NCBI GenBank assembly: GCA_963575745.1
Contig: CAUYUJ010009602.1
Span: 325,001 to 389,000, forward strand
Origin: Prorocentrum cordatum
Lineage: Eukaryota > Sar > Dinophyceae > Prorocentrales > Prorocentraceae
DNA length: 64,000 bases
Direction: 5' to 3'
This document shows, piece after piece, positions 53,401 through 64,000 of the stretch. Below the pieces are notes generated by a model that saw nothing but the letters and a program-made list of their open reading frames with translations, made no database searches and was not told the DNA's origin. Position 1 is the stretch's first letter, and each line of letters begins with the position of its first letter. The position numbers and the translations under genes are program-made.

Positions 53401-55244
53401 GGGCCGGCAACGCCCCACCCCCCCACCCCTTGGAGACCAGACGGGGTACCATGCGATAGACCATCAAGCACCGAGCACGGGGTTGGCAACGGCCACGCAG
53501 GCTACGTTTTACGAGCCATGTGTAAAACCCTTGCTGGAAAGCTGATTACTGTGAAAAACACCAGACCTGGGCATTCTGGGCCTCTTAAGGAGCGTTCGCA
53601 ACTTTCAATTTTGAGGATTGAGGACTCTCGCGGACCCGAGGACGCTCCACTTCGTGCCTCGATGCACGCTGGCGGATTCATCGTCAGGGGCCCATTCACA
53701 CGCGCCGTGGGTATACGGACAGCTTCTGGGATCCGACGTCTATGTCTGCAGATGTCTGCCTGTTCTTCGAGGTTAGCCGCCTGAGGATGATAGTGCTGGT
53801 TCTCATCAGCGACGTCATCATGCCGCCGCTCCTTGCACGGCATGAGCAAGGCAGCAGTGGAGCGCAAATTGACGAAGAACGACATGGCGCCACGAGTGTG
53901 GTAAAGCAGTTGTCGGTTTACAAGTGGTCTTGCATGTTGTCCCGTAAATTGTCTTCCGCCGCCCGGCATTGACTTACGTTCAGTGTCTGTGTTCCGGCGC
54001 ACCTTGCATTCCCGATGCATTACTTCACGTTTGTCGTTGGCTTTCGTATCATTTCATTCTCTGCCGATGCGCCGTCTAGGCGCGGCCTCTTGCGTTGCGT
54101 TGCGTTGTTGTTACCGCCGCCGCCGTCATTGTCGTCATATTTAAGGAGTCCACGACGGCCGAACAAGCATTGCGATTCGTCCAGCCCGCGTGCGTCCCGC
54201 GGGAATGCACACTTGCGTGAGATGTCCCGTCCCCGTCGCAGCCCGCGGGGCGGTTGGCTTCCATCTAGACAATTAGATTTTCAAAATCTCGTGCGGGGGC
54301 ACGTTTTTCTGGGTGAGCACACGTCTGCCCGTGAACCCTACCCCTCTGGGTCCGAACGACATCAGGGTGCCCGACACCCGTGCGTGGGACCACTTTGCCG
54401 CAGACATGTTTCAAACCTCCACATCTTCTTTCAAAATCTGACCTGCCAGGGTGGAGTTAACTTGGCCGACCTAGGAAATTCTGAGTACACTGGCGTTGAT
54501 CTCTCCCGGGGAGTCAACTGTTACGTCCGCCGGCTTCCGCCAAAGGCGAGATGACAACCCGTCGACCTTTCGGAGGCGACGCCCTGTCTGGAGCGCTCCA
54601 TGTGGTTGCCCACCTCGCCAGGCTCCCGACGTCGTTTCTTATTAGCTCCGGGCATGTTTCTGATGGCCCCGGGGCCTTGGGGCCCGAACTCCTGAACAAA
54701 CAAATGTAATTGACACGTGTACATACATATAAAGCATGTTTATTCCGAACGATCCCCAAACGGGGAATTCCACCATATCGACATGTGTGTTCTTAACGTC
54801 TACCCTAGAGGTATGTTATTGATGTATGTTGGTGAAAAATCACGGGCCATGGCACCGAAGGCCGTGTGTGGCCCAGTCTTCATGCTCCCTCCTACGTATG
54901 TGATCTTCACTCTTCGAGGCCCCACCAGGGTGCAAGCTGTTGCTGGCACGCCTCGCCAGCAGTTCGGCATGGACCCCGCTGTCAACGAAAAAAGACCGAA
55001 CGCATCTTTCCCCGCTTTCTCGGTCACCCACAGGGCCACGAAGGCGATCGCGCATCGCGGCGTGGGCTGGAGAGGTCTTCTTCCCGGGGGGGCGGCGCGA
55101 GAGTGAGCGAAGATGGCCATGTCTCGCGCCCTGGGCGGCTCGACGCCCGGAGTTGGATGGCCTGGGGGGCCACAGGAGGAGCAGAACAGGGGCGAGCAGA
55201 GGCCGCTGTGGCTCACAGCGCAGCCTCGCCAGCCCAGCCCAGAT
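53401..55244. other. no gene recognised
   Basis: Mixed unique sequence. The frames present are short and without conserved motifs. GGCTGGAGAGGTCTTCTTCCC at ~55065 is shared with ~21378. Confidence 0.4.
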
Positions 55245-55477
55245 TCAAGCAGTGGCGAGGCGTCCTGGCGTCCCTATAGGCCTACCATCCAATGTTCTAA
55301 GAATCTTCTGTGGCTTCCACAAAATGTTCTTAGAACATTTCTGGCTGGGACTGGCTTGTTTTAACACACCAGGGTCATGTTCTAAGAACATTGTTTTTGT
55401 TATTCGAACATTTTTGGGTTCTAAGAACATGCCGTGGTAAGCCTATAGGAATGCCGGGACGGTCGGTCCCTGTTCAA
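55245..55477. mobile_element. MITE-like element, copy 2
   Basis: Left end TCAAGCAGTGGCGAGGCGTC...CCCTATAGGCCTACCA and right end (complement) TTGAACAGGGACCGACCGTC...TCCTATAGGCTTACCA form ~58-bp terminal inverted repeats. Internal TTCTTAGAAC and TTCTAAGAAC palindromes repeat. It is homologous over its whole length to 9214-9447 and ends 49 bp before the coiled-coil gene start codon, so it forms part of the gene's immediate upstream region. Confidence 0.75.
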
Positions 55478-55526
55478 CATATTGAAGAAGCCGCGCGATT
55501 CGCGCAGCGCTCGCCCAGGTGAGCCA

Positions 55527-58500
55527 ATGGCACGTGGTCGGGCTCTGCTCGTGTGCGCGCTGTTCGCGCTGCCTCGCTCCCATTGTGCCGCACGCGCTGA
55601 GGCGGCGGGCACGAGCAAGGAGCCCGCAGAAGGAACCCGCACACCAACACCGTGCCTGGCCAGGGCCGTCCTGGGCCCCAGGCCCCAGGCTCAGGATGGT
55701 GTCTTGAGCTTCCTGGCCTCCGGCCAGGGCGGCGTAGACACCATGGCCTGGGCGCAGGGCCGCCCTGGCCGGGCATGGCAGTGATGGTGCTTGGGTGTCT
55801 CCTGCGACAGGAGGACCCTGTGAACAAGATCATCCGGCTCCTGACAGATATGAAGGACCAGGTGGAAAAGGAGGCTTCAGCGGACACACTCGGCTACAAC
55901 AAGTACATGTGTTGGTGCGATACGAACAGGAAGGAGAAGACGGAGGCCGTCGAGATCGCCACCAAAAAGATCGCGGAGCTGACCACGTTCTTGGAGGAGG
56001 GAGCGGCCAAGAAGGACAAGCTGAAGACGGAGATCGAAGGCCTAGCTGCCGACATCGCCCAGGACACCGAGACGCTGGCCACGGCGACAGCGCAGCGCCA
56101 GGACGAAAATTCAAAGTTCAAGGGGGCGGAGGCCGACATGAAGGAGACCCGCCAGCTCCTAACCGGGGCCGTGGAGGTGCTCTCAAAGGTGCAGTTGCTC
56201 CAGACGGACGCCTCTGCTGCAGAGGCCAAGAAGGCCAAGGTCGCCCTGGTGCAGGTCCGCAACATTGTCAGCAGGCGTTTCCCGAAGTATGAGAGTATCA
56301 TGCAGCGCGACTTCTATGACTTTCTGGGGTCCTTCGGGGAGAGGACACAGCCCAGCCAGCTGCTCACTGGCGCGACCATGAGCGACGCCGATCGCACAAA
56401 GGCCGCCTCGCTGGCGCAGTCCGCACACCAGAGCCAGCTGCTGCCCTGGGAGAAGACGGAAGAGCAGCTCGGCCAGGAGAAGAAGCCGAACGAGCTCATC
56501 GGAGCCGCCGCCGGCGCTAAGTCGTACAACTCCCGCAGCGGCCGCGTCCTCGGCGTGCTCGGCGAGCTGAAGGACGAGTTCACGAGGGACTTAGCAAAGG
56601 CAACCTACGACGAGTACCTGGCACTCGTGTCGTTCCAGAAGCTGAAGTCTGCCAAGGCCTCCGAGATCTTCATCGCCACCGAGACGAAGAAGCGCAAGGA
56701 GACAGCACTAGCCGAGCTCCTCGACGCCATCGCGAAGGCCAATGCGGACAAGGCCGCGATGGAGGACGCCAAGGCAGCGGACGAGGCGTTCCTCGCCGAG
56801 CTCGAGCAGAGTTGCAAGGACGAGGACGCGGCCTACCACCAGCGCTTGGCGGACCGCACCGAGGAGATCCACGCGCTGTCCGAGGCCCTGAAGATCCTCA
56901 CCGAGGACGACGCGCGCGCTACGTTCGGCCGCTCCTTCAGCCTGCTGCAGCAGCGGTCGCAGCGGAGGGCGTCCGCTGAGGCAGAACTCGCACAGGACCG
57001 ACGCTCCGAGAAGGCCATGCAGCGCATCGCGGCGATTGCCAAGAAGCACAAGAACTGGGCGCTGGTGTCGCTGGCCGTGCGCACCCGTCTGGACTCCTTC
57101 ACGGAGGTGATCGCGGCCATGGACGCCATGGCGGCCGAGCTGGCAACTCAGCAGAAGAAGGAGTACGAGAAGTGGGAGTCCTGCAAGTCCGAGATCGACA
57201 AGACCGAGGACACCATCAAGGTGGAGGAACGCACGAAGAAGGAGCTCGGCGAGACGCACACGTTGCTGGTGGAGAAGATCGACACCCTGAATGGTGAGAT
57301 TGCCGAGCTCAGGAAGCAGGTGGCCGACAACGAGGTGGCCCTCAAGGACGCAGGCGAGGACCGGAAGGCCGACAACCAGCTGTACCAGGCCTCCGTCATG
57401 GACCAGCGCGCCACGGTGCGCATCCTCGAGAAGGCCCTCGCGCGGCTGAAGACATACTACGCCATGCTGCAGACTCAGCAGCCCGTTCCTGGCGCCACCG
57501 CTCCTCCGCCACCGGCCAGGGGAAAGGCTCGGGGGACGCCGAGCATGCACCGGCACAGCTCCTGGCCAGGCCGACCATTGGGCCCAGGATCGGTGTCAGT
57601 TGTTTCCGGGACAAGCCAGGAGAGCATACATACGCGATCTTGGGCCCAGGATGGGCCTGGCCAGGACATGTGTAAAGTGTATCGTTGGCGCCCTCCCAGA
57701 GGCATACGAGAAGGGCGCCGGCGCTGCAGGGGTCCTGCAAGTCATACAGATGGTCATCGAGGACGCCACGCGCACTGAGCAGGCACTCGACAAGGACGAG
57801 AACGAGGCGCAAAAGCGCTACGCGGCCATCGTGAACGGCCTCACGGCCAGCATCGAGGCAGACCGCATTGCGATCGAGGAGAAGGAGCAGCAGGTGGCCT
57901 CCACCGAAGTGGAGAAGAGCGAGACAGAGGAGTCTCAGCTGGCCAACGAGGAGGAGCTGAAGAACCTCGCGGAACTGCTGCACGCGCACCACCTGGAGTG
58001 CGATTCATACTGCTGCGCCACATTCGCCGACCCCCTCATGTTTTCGAGACTGCGGGTGGCCACTGCAGGCGTTGATTAAACAGACTCAGAAGAAGTGAGG
58101 GAGCCATCTTGGGGCCATCTGCGGGCCGCCTTGGTCCAACTTGGCTCCCTCGGGAGACCGCCAGAGGCTGTCTTGGCGGCCTCTTGGACCGTCTGGGGCC
58201 CCTCTGGGGGCCCTCTTGGGTTGTATTTGAGCCTTCTTGGGCCATCTTGGGTAGGCCTTGGACAAGTATGGGCCGTCTTGAGGCCCCTTCGAGCACCCTC
58301 TTGGAGCGTCTCTGGATGCCTCACATGTGCCATTTGAGTTTCTTGGGGCCCCTTCACTTTCTTCAACTAAGAGTCTTGAAGGCTTCCTTGATCGTCCTGA
58401 CGGCATCCCAGGGCTCTCGTGGGTCACTCTGCAGCCGTTTTACATAATAAATCAGCGCTCGGAACCCTTACGTGATGAACTCGTCTTCTCCGTTCTCAAA

Positions 58501-60041
58501 TTTGCAAGTCTTGACGCGTTGCATACCCCCAGCAGCACATCCATCAACGATTCCCAGGCGAGATGTTGTCACAAGGGTGGCTGGGGGAGCACTAGCGCAA
58601 CAAGGAGGGGGGCACCAGTCAAGGCGAAGCTGAGATCAGCCCGAACATCCTGCAACAATTGTCAAGTGGGGGGCCTCTGAGAGCCTCTTGGAGGCCGCCT
58701 AGAGCCATCTTGGGGCTCCCTTGGGGCCTTGTTGGAGCTTCTGGATCCATACCGGCGCTCTCTCTGGGCACTTTAGAGAGTCCTGGGGGGCCGTGGGGTT
58801 GTCCTTCAGGCAATCGACCGCGCTCCCGCTTGGCTATTCACTCTGAGCTCTTGAGACGCTCTCGGAGCCTTCTTGAGGGGCCTTGGGGCTCTCCTGGGAT
58901 CCTTCTGCGCCCCTCCTGGGGCCCATCGCAAGCGAAATGGCGAGAGTGCAACCACTGATAAGACATTACAGTTGCTGGATGATTTGGGCATATTGGGATC
59001 ATTATTGTGAGGCTCCGTGGCCACCTCGGGCTAGGCTTTTTGCTTTGGCATCCACAGGCCCTGCAACACCTCGCGACACACACCACACACACACCAGTCC
59101 AGACCTCGGGAAGGAGGTACGAGGGTAGACCCCCCAAAGGGAAAGAACGAATGGTTCTGCAAGGGCTGAAGTCGACCGGCACAGGTCGGAAACAGTGAGA
59201 AAACCGTCCATGTCGACCGTGGTCAAAAAAACAAAGCCCAAGTCAAGAAATACTTGAGCGCCACAGTTGAAATTCGATGGACACGTGTGGTTCACTGCTT
59301 GTATTCATGGCGGTGCCGATCAAGGCGCCAGGGACCAACGCATGAGTAACATGAGAATGCGGCAAGTGCCGTCTCATTCAAACAACCCCAAGCCCCTTCA
59401 CCAGACCTCAATCATCGAAGGGCCGTCGGAGTGAGACCAAAATTAAGGGTCGCATTCGTTTTTGAAGACGGAGTGGTCGTCTGCCGAGGAATACGCCCGC
59501 CACGTGGTGAGTGCGGTGCTGCCAGCCGCGGTCGAGAACGAGCCAGAAGGCTCCAAGACTCCCACAGCCGAACTGATAGTCATTCACGGTCTGGATCGAG
59601 ACAAGATAGCTTGCAACGCGCAGAGCATGTTTGAAAGTCAAACGTGTCGGGAATCCAGCTCTTTCTTCTTTAAGATTGGTTGACCCTGCCCAGTGTCGAA
59701 GTTTCACCGACGAATTCCAGAATGCACAGACCTTCAGTGCGTTGTACACATCGGCGATGAGTTCTTCACCAAAGCTCCGAGGAGCTGTCGGATGTTGCCA
59801 ATTGAGCGTTTTTCCCACATGCGCCCTTAAACCACCTATGCCCACAGGGCTTGTGGTGAGGCCCGTCGGGGGAGAGACAGGCGGAGTCGGAGGAAGAGTC
59901 TCACACGTCTTGTGACCCCAAAGAGATTCGGCGGATTTCTTGCTCAAGTATTTCGACATCCGTCAAAAGGCGCGGCAGGAGGAGATGGACGCCATCGGCG
60001 ACGCCAAGGCGATTTTATCGGGAGCTGACTTCGGCAAGTAA
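55527..60041 (+). CDS. secreted coiled-coil protein of a dinoflagellate-type family, four exons
   Basis: The inferred exons are 55527-55619, 55811-57526, 57702-~58004 and ~59937-60041 (TAA), giving about 738 residues. Exon 1 encodes a signal peptide (MARGRALLVCALFALPRSHC-AARAEA). Exon 2 begins EDPVNKIIRLL and is a long Lys/Glu/Ala-rich coiled coil with a CWC motif near its start. Exon 3 (AYEKGAGAAGVLQVIQMV) continues the coiled coil to LLHAHHLECD. Exon 4 is FLLKYFDIRQKARQEEMDAI...SGADFGK. Signal peptide, EDPV-x-KII start, AYEK-x-GA junction and LLKYFD-x-R end are features I know from abundant secreted coiled-coil proteins of dinoflagellates, whose role is unknown. Joins 1 and 2 are phase 0. 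Join 3 is uncertain by a few bases. An AG at 55518-55519 could be the leader trans-splice acceptor. Confidence 0.8.
55620..55810 (+). other. intron 1 (GA-AG), introner-like
   Basis: A 191-nt intron with boundaries AAG|GAGCCC and GACAG|GAGGAC, phase 0. From 55655 it carries CCTGGCCAGGGCCG...CTGGGCCCCAGG, related to intron 2, and near its 3' end CGCCCTGGCCGGGC as a partial inverted copy. GA donors are unusual in most eukaryotes but are reported in dinoflagellates. Confidence 0.6.
57527..57701 (+). other. intron 2 (GC-AG), introner-like with terminal inverted repeats
   Basis: A 175-nt intron with AAG|GCTCGG and CAGAG|GCATAC boundaries, phase 0. TCCTGGCCAGGCC (57560-57572) is perfectly inverted as GGCCTGGCCAGGA (57654-57666). 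Inside are TTGGGCCCAGGATCGG and CTTGGGCCCAGGATGG. AGGC occurs at both boundaries, possibly a target duplication. Confidence 0.65.
58005..59936 (+). other. intron 3 (~1.93 kb) with repeat content
   Basis: The coding sequence leaves the frame after LECD at ~58004 and the conserved C-terminus resumes at ~59937. GATTC occurs at 58002-58006 and again at 59925-59929, so the boundary is ambiguous and not a plain GT-AG pair. The intron holds two 10-11-bp phased repeat tracts (58090-58330 and 58680-58930) and otherwise unique sequence. Confidence 0.55.
58090..58330 (+). repeat. 10-11-bp phased CTTGGG repeat tract inside intron 3
   Basis: AGCCATCTTGGGGCC, CGGCCTCTTGG, GAGCCTTCTTGG, GCCATCTTGG and CACCCTCTTGG units follow at 10-12-bp steps. 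Confidence 0.55.
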
Positions 60042-60206
60042 CGTCTGATTCGCCCGGCGGGCGGGCCGCGTTTGTGTTGAGGAATGTGATATTCGACGTC
60101 CGAGCGACGAGGAGGAAGGACTGACGGTGAGAAGCTCTGCCTTAGCGTGTCCCATTGCCAGTTCTGGCCTACCGAGCCTCGGCGCGACACGCTATTCCTA
60201 AACCCG

Positions 60207-60330
60207 GCCCCAGGCGTCAACTTCCCGAGCCTTATCCGACTTCCCGCCACGCGAAGCGGAGCGACTCGCTGTCTATTCGCAGGGCATCGCGTGTCACCGT
60301 GGCCACCGCCGCGACACGCTAAGCAAAAGT
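60207..60330 (+). repeat. dispersed repeat B, copy 2
   Basis: GGCGTCAACTTCCCGAGCC to CACCGCCGCGACACGCTAAG; homologous to 8232-8352 and ~165 bp downstream of the coiled-coil gene stop. Confidence 0.65.
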
Positions 60331-60860
60331 TCTCGACCATATGAGGATGATTTTGGAGCCCACTCGCACACACCCGCTTAAGTTCGAATGGCCTAGTGGC
60401 GTGGGGATGAGGTCGGACGGGAGGCGTGGAGCCTTGGCTGAACGCGCTGCAGGTTTTGCTCACTTCTTGGGATCTGGAGGCCGCGTCTGGGCCGCGGGGC
60501 CGTCCACAAGACGGCCCTTGACCCTTGCACACACTTACGTGGACGTTCTTTGGATGGGTTCGCGTACAGCTTGGGCCGTAGCACGAGGAAGCGACTTGCG
60601 GAAGGCACCTTGCACCTTTGCACATTCGACGAGGATGGCGCTCGCAAGGGTACCCTGGCATCCTCTGCTTCTCGGCCGCGCGCCGCTGCGATTATGGACG
60701 TCTAGAGGCCTCTCCTCCAGACCTTGCAGCCTTGTGAACTGGCCTAGGCTGGGCTACATTGGCGGGAAGGGTGTGGGCACAGTGGGCCAGGGGAAAGCAA
60801 CAAGCCAATTTCTGACAGCACGTCTGTCAACGTCTGAAACGAACAGGTGACATGTATGTT
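60331..60860. other. no gene recognised
   Basis: Unique sequence; no frame with motifs. Confidence 0.4.
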
Positions 60861-60914
60861 ATATGCATGTGTATATATATATATGTTATAGAGCCAGGGA
60901 CCCCGGAAAAAGCA

Positions 60915-60964
60915 CACACACACACACACACACATACGCACACACACACACACACACACACACA
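60915..60964. repeat. (CA)n microsatellite
   Basis: CA dinucleotides with two CATACGCA interruptions. AGGGACCCCRGAAAAAGC lies on both sides, a short direct repeat flanking the tract. Confidence 0.9.
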
Positions 60965-61019
60965 GCGCACATCCAGGGACCCCAGAAAAAGCGCACACAC
61001 CCTACCCCCCTAACGAATT

Positions 61020-61470
61020 TGGCCCACCCCAGGCCTCTCGGGCAACCCTCCAGATGACCCAGGAGAACCCCACGAGAGCCCGAAGACGGCCCCAGATGGC
61101 TCCAGGCGTTCTGGCGCGCTCCCGAAGCGACCCCAGAGAGCCCCATCTTCTGGGCGTCCGAAGCTGGCTGGGAGGCTCGAAAAACGCAACACAACCATCC
61201 GAAAGGGCTCCCTCTCAGTCCAAGGGAGCCCCAAGACGGCACAACAGGGTTCCAAGATGGCCTAAGAGAGCCCCATGACGGCTCAAGATGGCCCCAAGAC
61301 ACCCTCCGATGCATTCCAAATCGTGACCCGGTCGTTCAGGGAGACCGCGGTTGAAGGCAGGGTGGCCCGAGGAAGCCCACAGAGGCCCCCAGAAGACGCC
61401 CAGGAGGCCTCCAGAAGGCCGCAAGAAAGCCTGACAATTTTTGTGAGGCCCCCAGAGGCTCTCCAAGAAG
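61020..61470 (-). repeat. 10-11-bp phased repeat tract, inverted
   Basis: CCCAAGACGG, CCCCAAGA and GAGAGCCCC-type words at ~10-11-bp spacing; the reverse complement of CTTGGG tracts elsewhere. Confidence 0.5.
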
Positions 61471-61789
61471 GACCCTCCGCAAACAGAGCTGAGGAGGATG
61501 AGGAGGATAAGCAGGGTATGGCGAGAATGAGGAAAAAGAAGCATGGAGGAAGGATAACGAATAACATTATTATAACGACGATGCCCGAAAAGGCAACCAG
61601 GAGTTATCGCTGAATTGTCGTCTTGACCTTTCTGCCATTCCACCTGCATACCAAACTTCAATGACCAAAGTGCCTAGCGCGAAGCGCCAATGCAGTCTTG
61701 TATGTGTGTGTATATATATATATATGTGTAAATATACGCGGGTTGGCCTTCGGCCCATCCCGCCACCGTGCCCAGGTTGCGCAATGTCA

Positions 61790-61980
61790 ATTCGTGTTCC
61801 CCCTCTTGGGGCTGCCTTGGGCCCCTCTTGGACCGTTTGGACAATGTCTGAACCGTACAAAAACCAACGGATGTTGACTTGTTGGGCTTCTTGGGCCGCC
61901 TTCCAGGACTTCCAAGACGGCCCATGAGGCACCGAAGAGAGCTCCAGGAACGGTTTTCGGGGCCTTCTTAGGCCATGTTG
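61790..61980 (+). repeat. 10-11-bp phased CTTGGG repeat tract
   Basis: CCCTCTTGGGG, CTGCCTTGGGC and CCCTCTTGG, then CTTCTTGGGCC at ~61890, follow the same pattern. Confidence 0.45.
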
Positions 61981-62097
61981 GACAGGCATGTCCCGAAAAA
62001 CGCGCCCAGAACTCTTGAAAAATACTCACACCACCTAATATTGAGAATTCGCAGGGACCTCAAATCAGTCCAACTCGTGCCTCAGGGCACGGTGGCA

Positions 62098-62370
62098 GAT
62101 ACACATAGACATAGACATAGACATGTGTATATGCGTGTATATATATATATATATACATATATATGTGTGTACATATGCAGGTCCTGGGGTCCCACCGGTG
62201 GCAAGGACCGAGGGAAACTATAGATGTGAGAAGTACATACATGCCTACATACCTATATACATAAATGCATGCATGCATACATACAAACATTCATGCACAC
62301 ATACCTACCTATTGTCAACGTGCATGCATGCATACATGCCTACATACATGCATGCAGGCACGCATACATA
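62098..62370. repeat. TA and CATA/CATG tetranucleotide cluster
   Basis: AGACAT and (TA)n at 62100-62165, then CATACATGCATG-type tetramers at ~62230-62370. Confidence 0.85.
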
Positions 62371-62823
62371 CATGTAATACTGCATTCGTGTTTCGCGCCA
62401 GGCACCTTGGTTCTTCACGTCTCAAATGCAGAATGATCCTTCTCCTTCCCTCGTGTGTCCTCTTCCTCTTCCTCGTTCTCGCCTTAATTGCCCCGCGAAC
62501 ACTTCCCCTTCCTCCGCATATTTGTTTGCGGAGGCTCCTCCGAGGCGGCGCCTCTGAAGACGTCCCTGGCGCCTCCTGGCGGCCTCTGGGGGGGTCCTCG
62601 GGCTTCCATGCCGCGAGCCCGGTGGCGTCTTGGGGCAGTTTTGGCTCGTCATGAGGCCCTCTGTGGGCATTTTCTGAGCGTTTGGCAAGGACCCGGTGAA
62701 AGCATAGTTACCCCATATATAATCCCAGGCTCTGGGCCCATGAGCCCCTCCCCTCCCCCCCCCCCAGATGGGATGGGTCTTAGGGTCCCTCGCCCCCCCC
62801 CACACCTGATGGGATGGGGAGGG

Positions 62824-62914
<91 letters not shown>

Positions 62915-63000
62915 ACGACGACGGCGGCGGCGGCGGCGACGACGACGGCGGCGGCGACGACGACGACGGCGACGACGACGACGGCGGCGGCGGTGGCGAG
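62824..63000. repeat. (CGA)n/(CGG)n triplet array
   Basis: About 25 pure CGA triplets grading into CGACGG and CGGCGG mixtures. Confidence 0.97.
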
Positions 63001-63473
63001 CGCGGAGGAGGCGGAGGAGCAAGATGAGGACCGGCGCACGTTCGCAGAAATCTCAAAGTATATGGGTTCACCGTGTTTTCGCACGTTTTCCCTACCAAGA
63101 CTTTGATATCTAGGAGATCTATGTTTTCGCATGGCTTCCTTGCCAGAACCTTGACACATAAATGGGCGAACTGTACTGTCACCAGGTTTCCGGACCCAAA
63201 CCTGGAAACAGACTTGGAATATATGCGTTGTCGTAAAAGTTTCCTGCCTGGCGCAGCGTCCCTGGGGCGGCGCGAAGGAGGCGAAGGTGCAAAAGGAAGA
63301 GTTGCGCCCGCCCCCAGAAACTATAAGATGTATACGTACATCGGAGGTTGGGGGGTGAGTCCGAGGTGAAATGGAGACCCCCCCTACTGGGAAATCGATT
63401 TCGGTTTCGGGTTCGTGTCGTGCGTGCCGTCCGTGCGTGCGGGCGAGGCGAAGCTGCGTGGGCGGGCGAGAGG

Positions 63474-63655
63474 AAATCCTCCTGTGGCTGGGCCGCGGCC
63501 GGACCAAATGTAACTCCTCCGGCGGCCGGTGCCCCGCCGTGTCCCGCCGGTGTGCCGCCGGTGTCCCGAAATCCTCCTGTGGCTGGGCCGCGGCCGGACC
63601 AAATGTAACTCCTCCGGCAGCCGGTGCCCCGTGGTGTCCCCGCTCGTTCTTCCGA
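63474..63655. repeat. ~98-bp tandem duplication
   Basis: AAATCCTCCTGTGGCTGGGC through CTCCTCCGGC.GCCGGTGCCCCG occurs at 63474-63533 and again at 63570-63630 with near identity; CCGCCGGTGTC words separate them. Confidence 0.85.
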
Positions 63656-64000
63656 AATCCCCCATCCACAAGAGCCCCAAGAGGAAGAAATGCACGCGCG
63701 CGCGTCGTCGCGCGCGAACGCCGAAATCTTTCAAGAATCACCGGTTTCGCGAAGAATGCATAATCGAGCGCCCCGAACCATATTGGAAAAAAACATGGCT
63801 GCGCAACATCGTTTTCAAAAGACATTGCGAACGAGCTCTTACGCATTCCCATGATACACATTGTTTGCGCAACCTTTTTTCGACGCGCGCGACCACGCGG
63901 GCCCCTCGCGCGCGCATCTCGAAGTCATTCGGGCGCCCTTGCGCGCGCGTTGGGGCGGGGGGGGGGCGCGATTTCCGTCGAATCACACTGCGCGGGCCGC
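63656..64000. other. no gene recognised
   Basis: CGCGCG-rich sequence up to the window end; no motif-bearing frame. Confidence 0.4.

Noticed and set aside
52578-53545. RET-repeat and Arg/Gly/Ala-rich frames of ~300 residues
   Set aside because: Explained by 12- and 15-bp minisatellites.
1-64000. tRNA, rRNA, 5S or spliced-leader RNA genes
   Set aside because: No recognisable conserved segments were found by eye; a tRNA or covariance-model scan would be needed to be certain.

Overview
This window looks like nuclear DNA of a dinoflagellate. Two degenerate copies of the dinoflagellate spliced leader sit immediately 5' of coding sequence (112-132 and 21874-21894). A coiled-coil gene with the features of a common dinoflagellate family has introns with non-GT donors (GA-AG and GC-AG). 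Nearly everything else is retroelement wreckage, simple-sequence tracts and GC-rich dispersed repeats. I saw no bacterial operon structure, rRNA, tRNA or CRISPR array. I do not assign a genus. All calls rest on motifs read by eye; no database search was run.

Layout. 0-5 kb (+): a decayed LINE with a relict spliced leader, a 458-residue ORF1-like frame and a broken reverse transcriptase (RT). 5.3-12.6 kb: a fold-back element, a 1.7-kb GT-rich tract, dispersed repeats A and B, one copy of a MITE, an 83-bp tandem array, and CAA/CAG and GAC tracts. 13-16.7 kb (+): pieces of two more LINE copies. 18.1-20.2 kb (+): a long open RT frame of a different type, ending in G-rich DNA. 21.9-22.7 kb (+): an intronless gene joining an EF-hand to a TMEM65-type membrane domain, directly downstream of the second relict spliced leader. 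22.9-29 kb: repeats with 10-11-bp phasing, (GGA)n, (CAT)n and three copies of repeat A. 29.6-33.5 kb (-): a decayed DIRS-like retroelement in the order RT, RNase H, tyrosine recombinase, cytosine-methyltransferase-like domain. 33.8-37.4 kb (-): a LINE 3' part with RNase H, and the N-terminal part of another DIRS-like polyprotein.

37.7-38.9 kb (+): a membrane-anchored beta-propeller-like gene whose ends are unsure. 39.8-43.5 kb (+): a Ty1/copia-like pol split by a roughly 2.4-kb insertion that carries a ~160-bp tandem array. 45-46.4 kb: a 14-copy, 102-bp satellite. 47.9-52 kb: a second copia element with recognisable LTRs. 52-53.4 kb: CA repeats and minisatellites. 55.2-60 kb (+): the second MITE copy, then a four-exon secreted coiled-coil gene. 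60-64 kb: repeat B, CA, CATA and CGA tracts and 10-11-bp phased repeats.

The likely functional host genes are the EF-hand/TMEM65 protein, the coiled-coil secretory protein and possibly the beta-propeller protein. The strongest leads are the DIRS-like element with a methyltransferase module, the two relict spliced leaders, the pair of related short introns in the coiled-coil gene, and the 10-11-bp phased repeats. Most very long open frames here are artefacts of trinucleotide or GT repeats.
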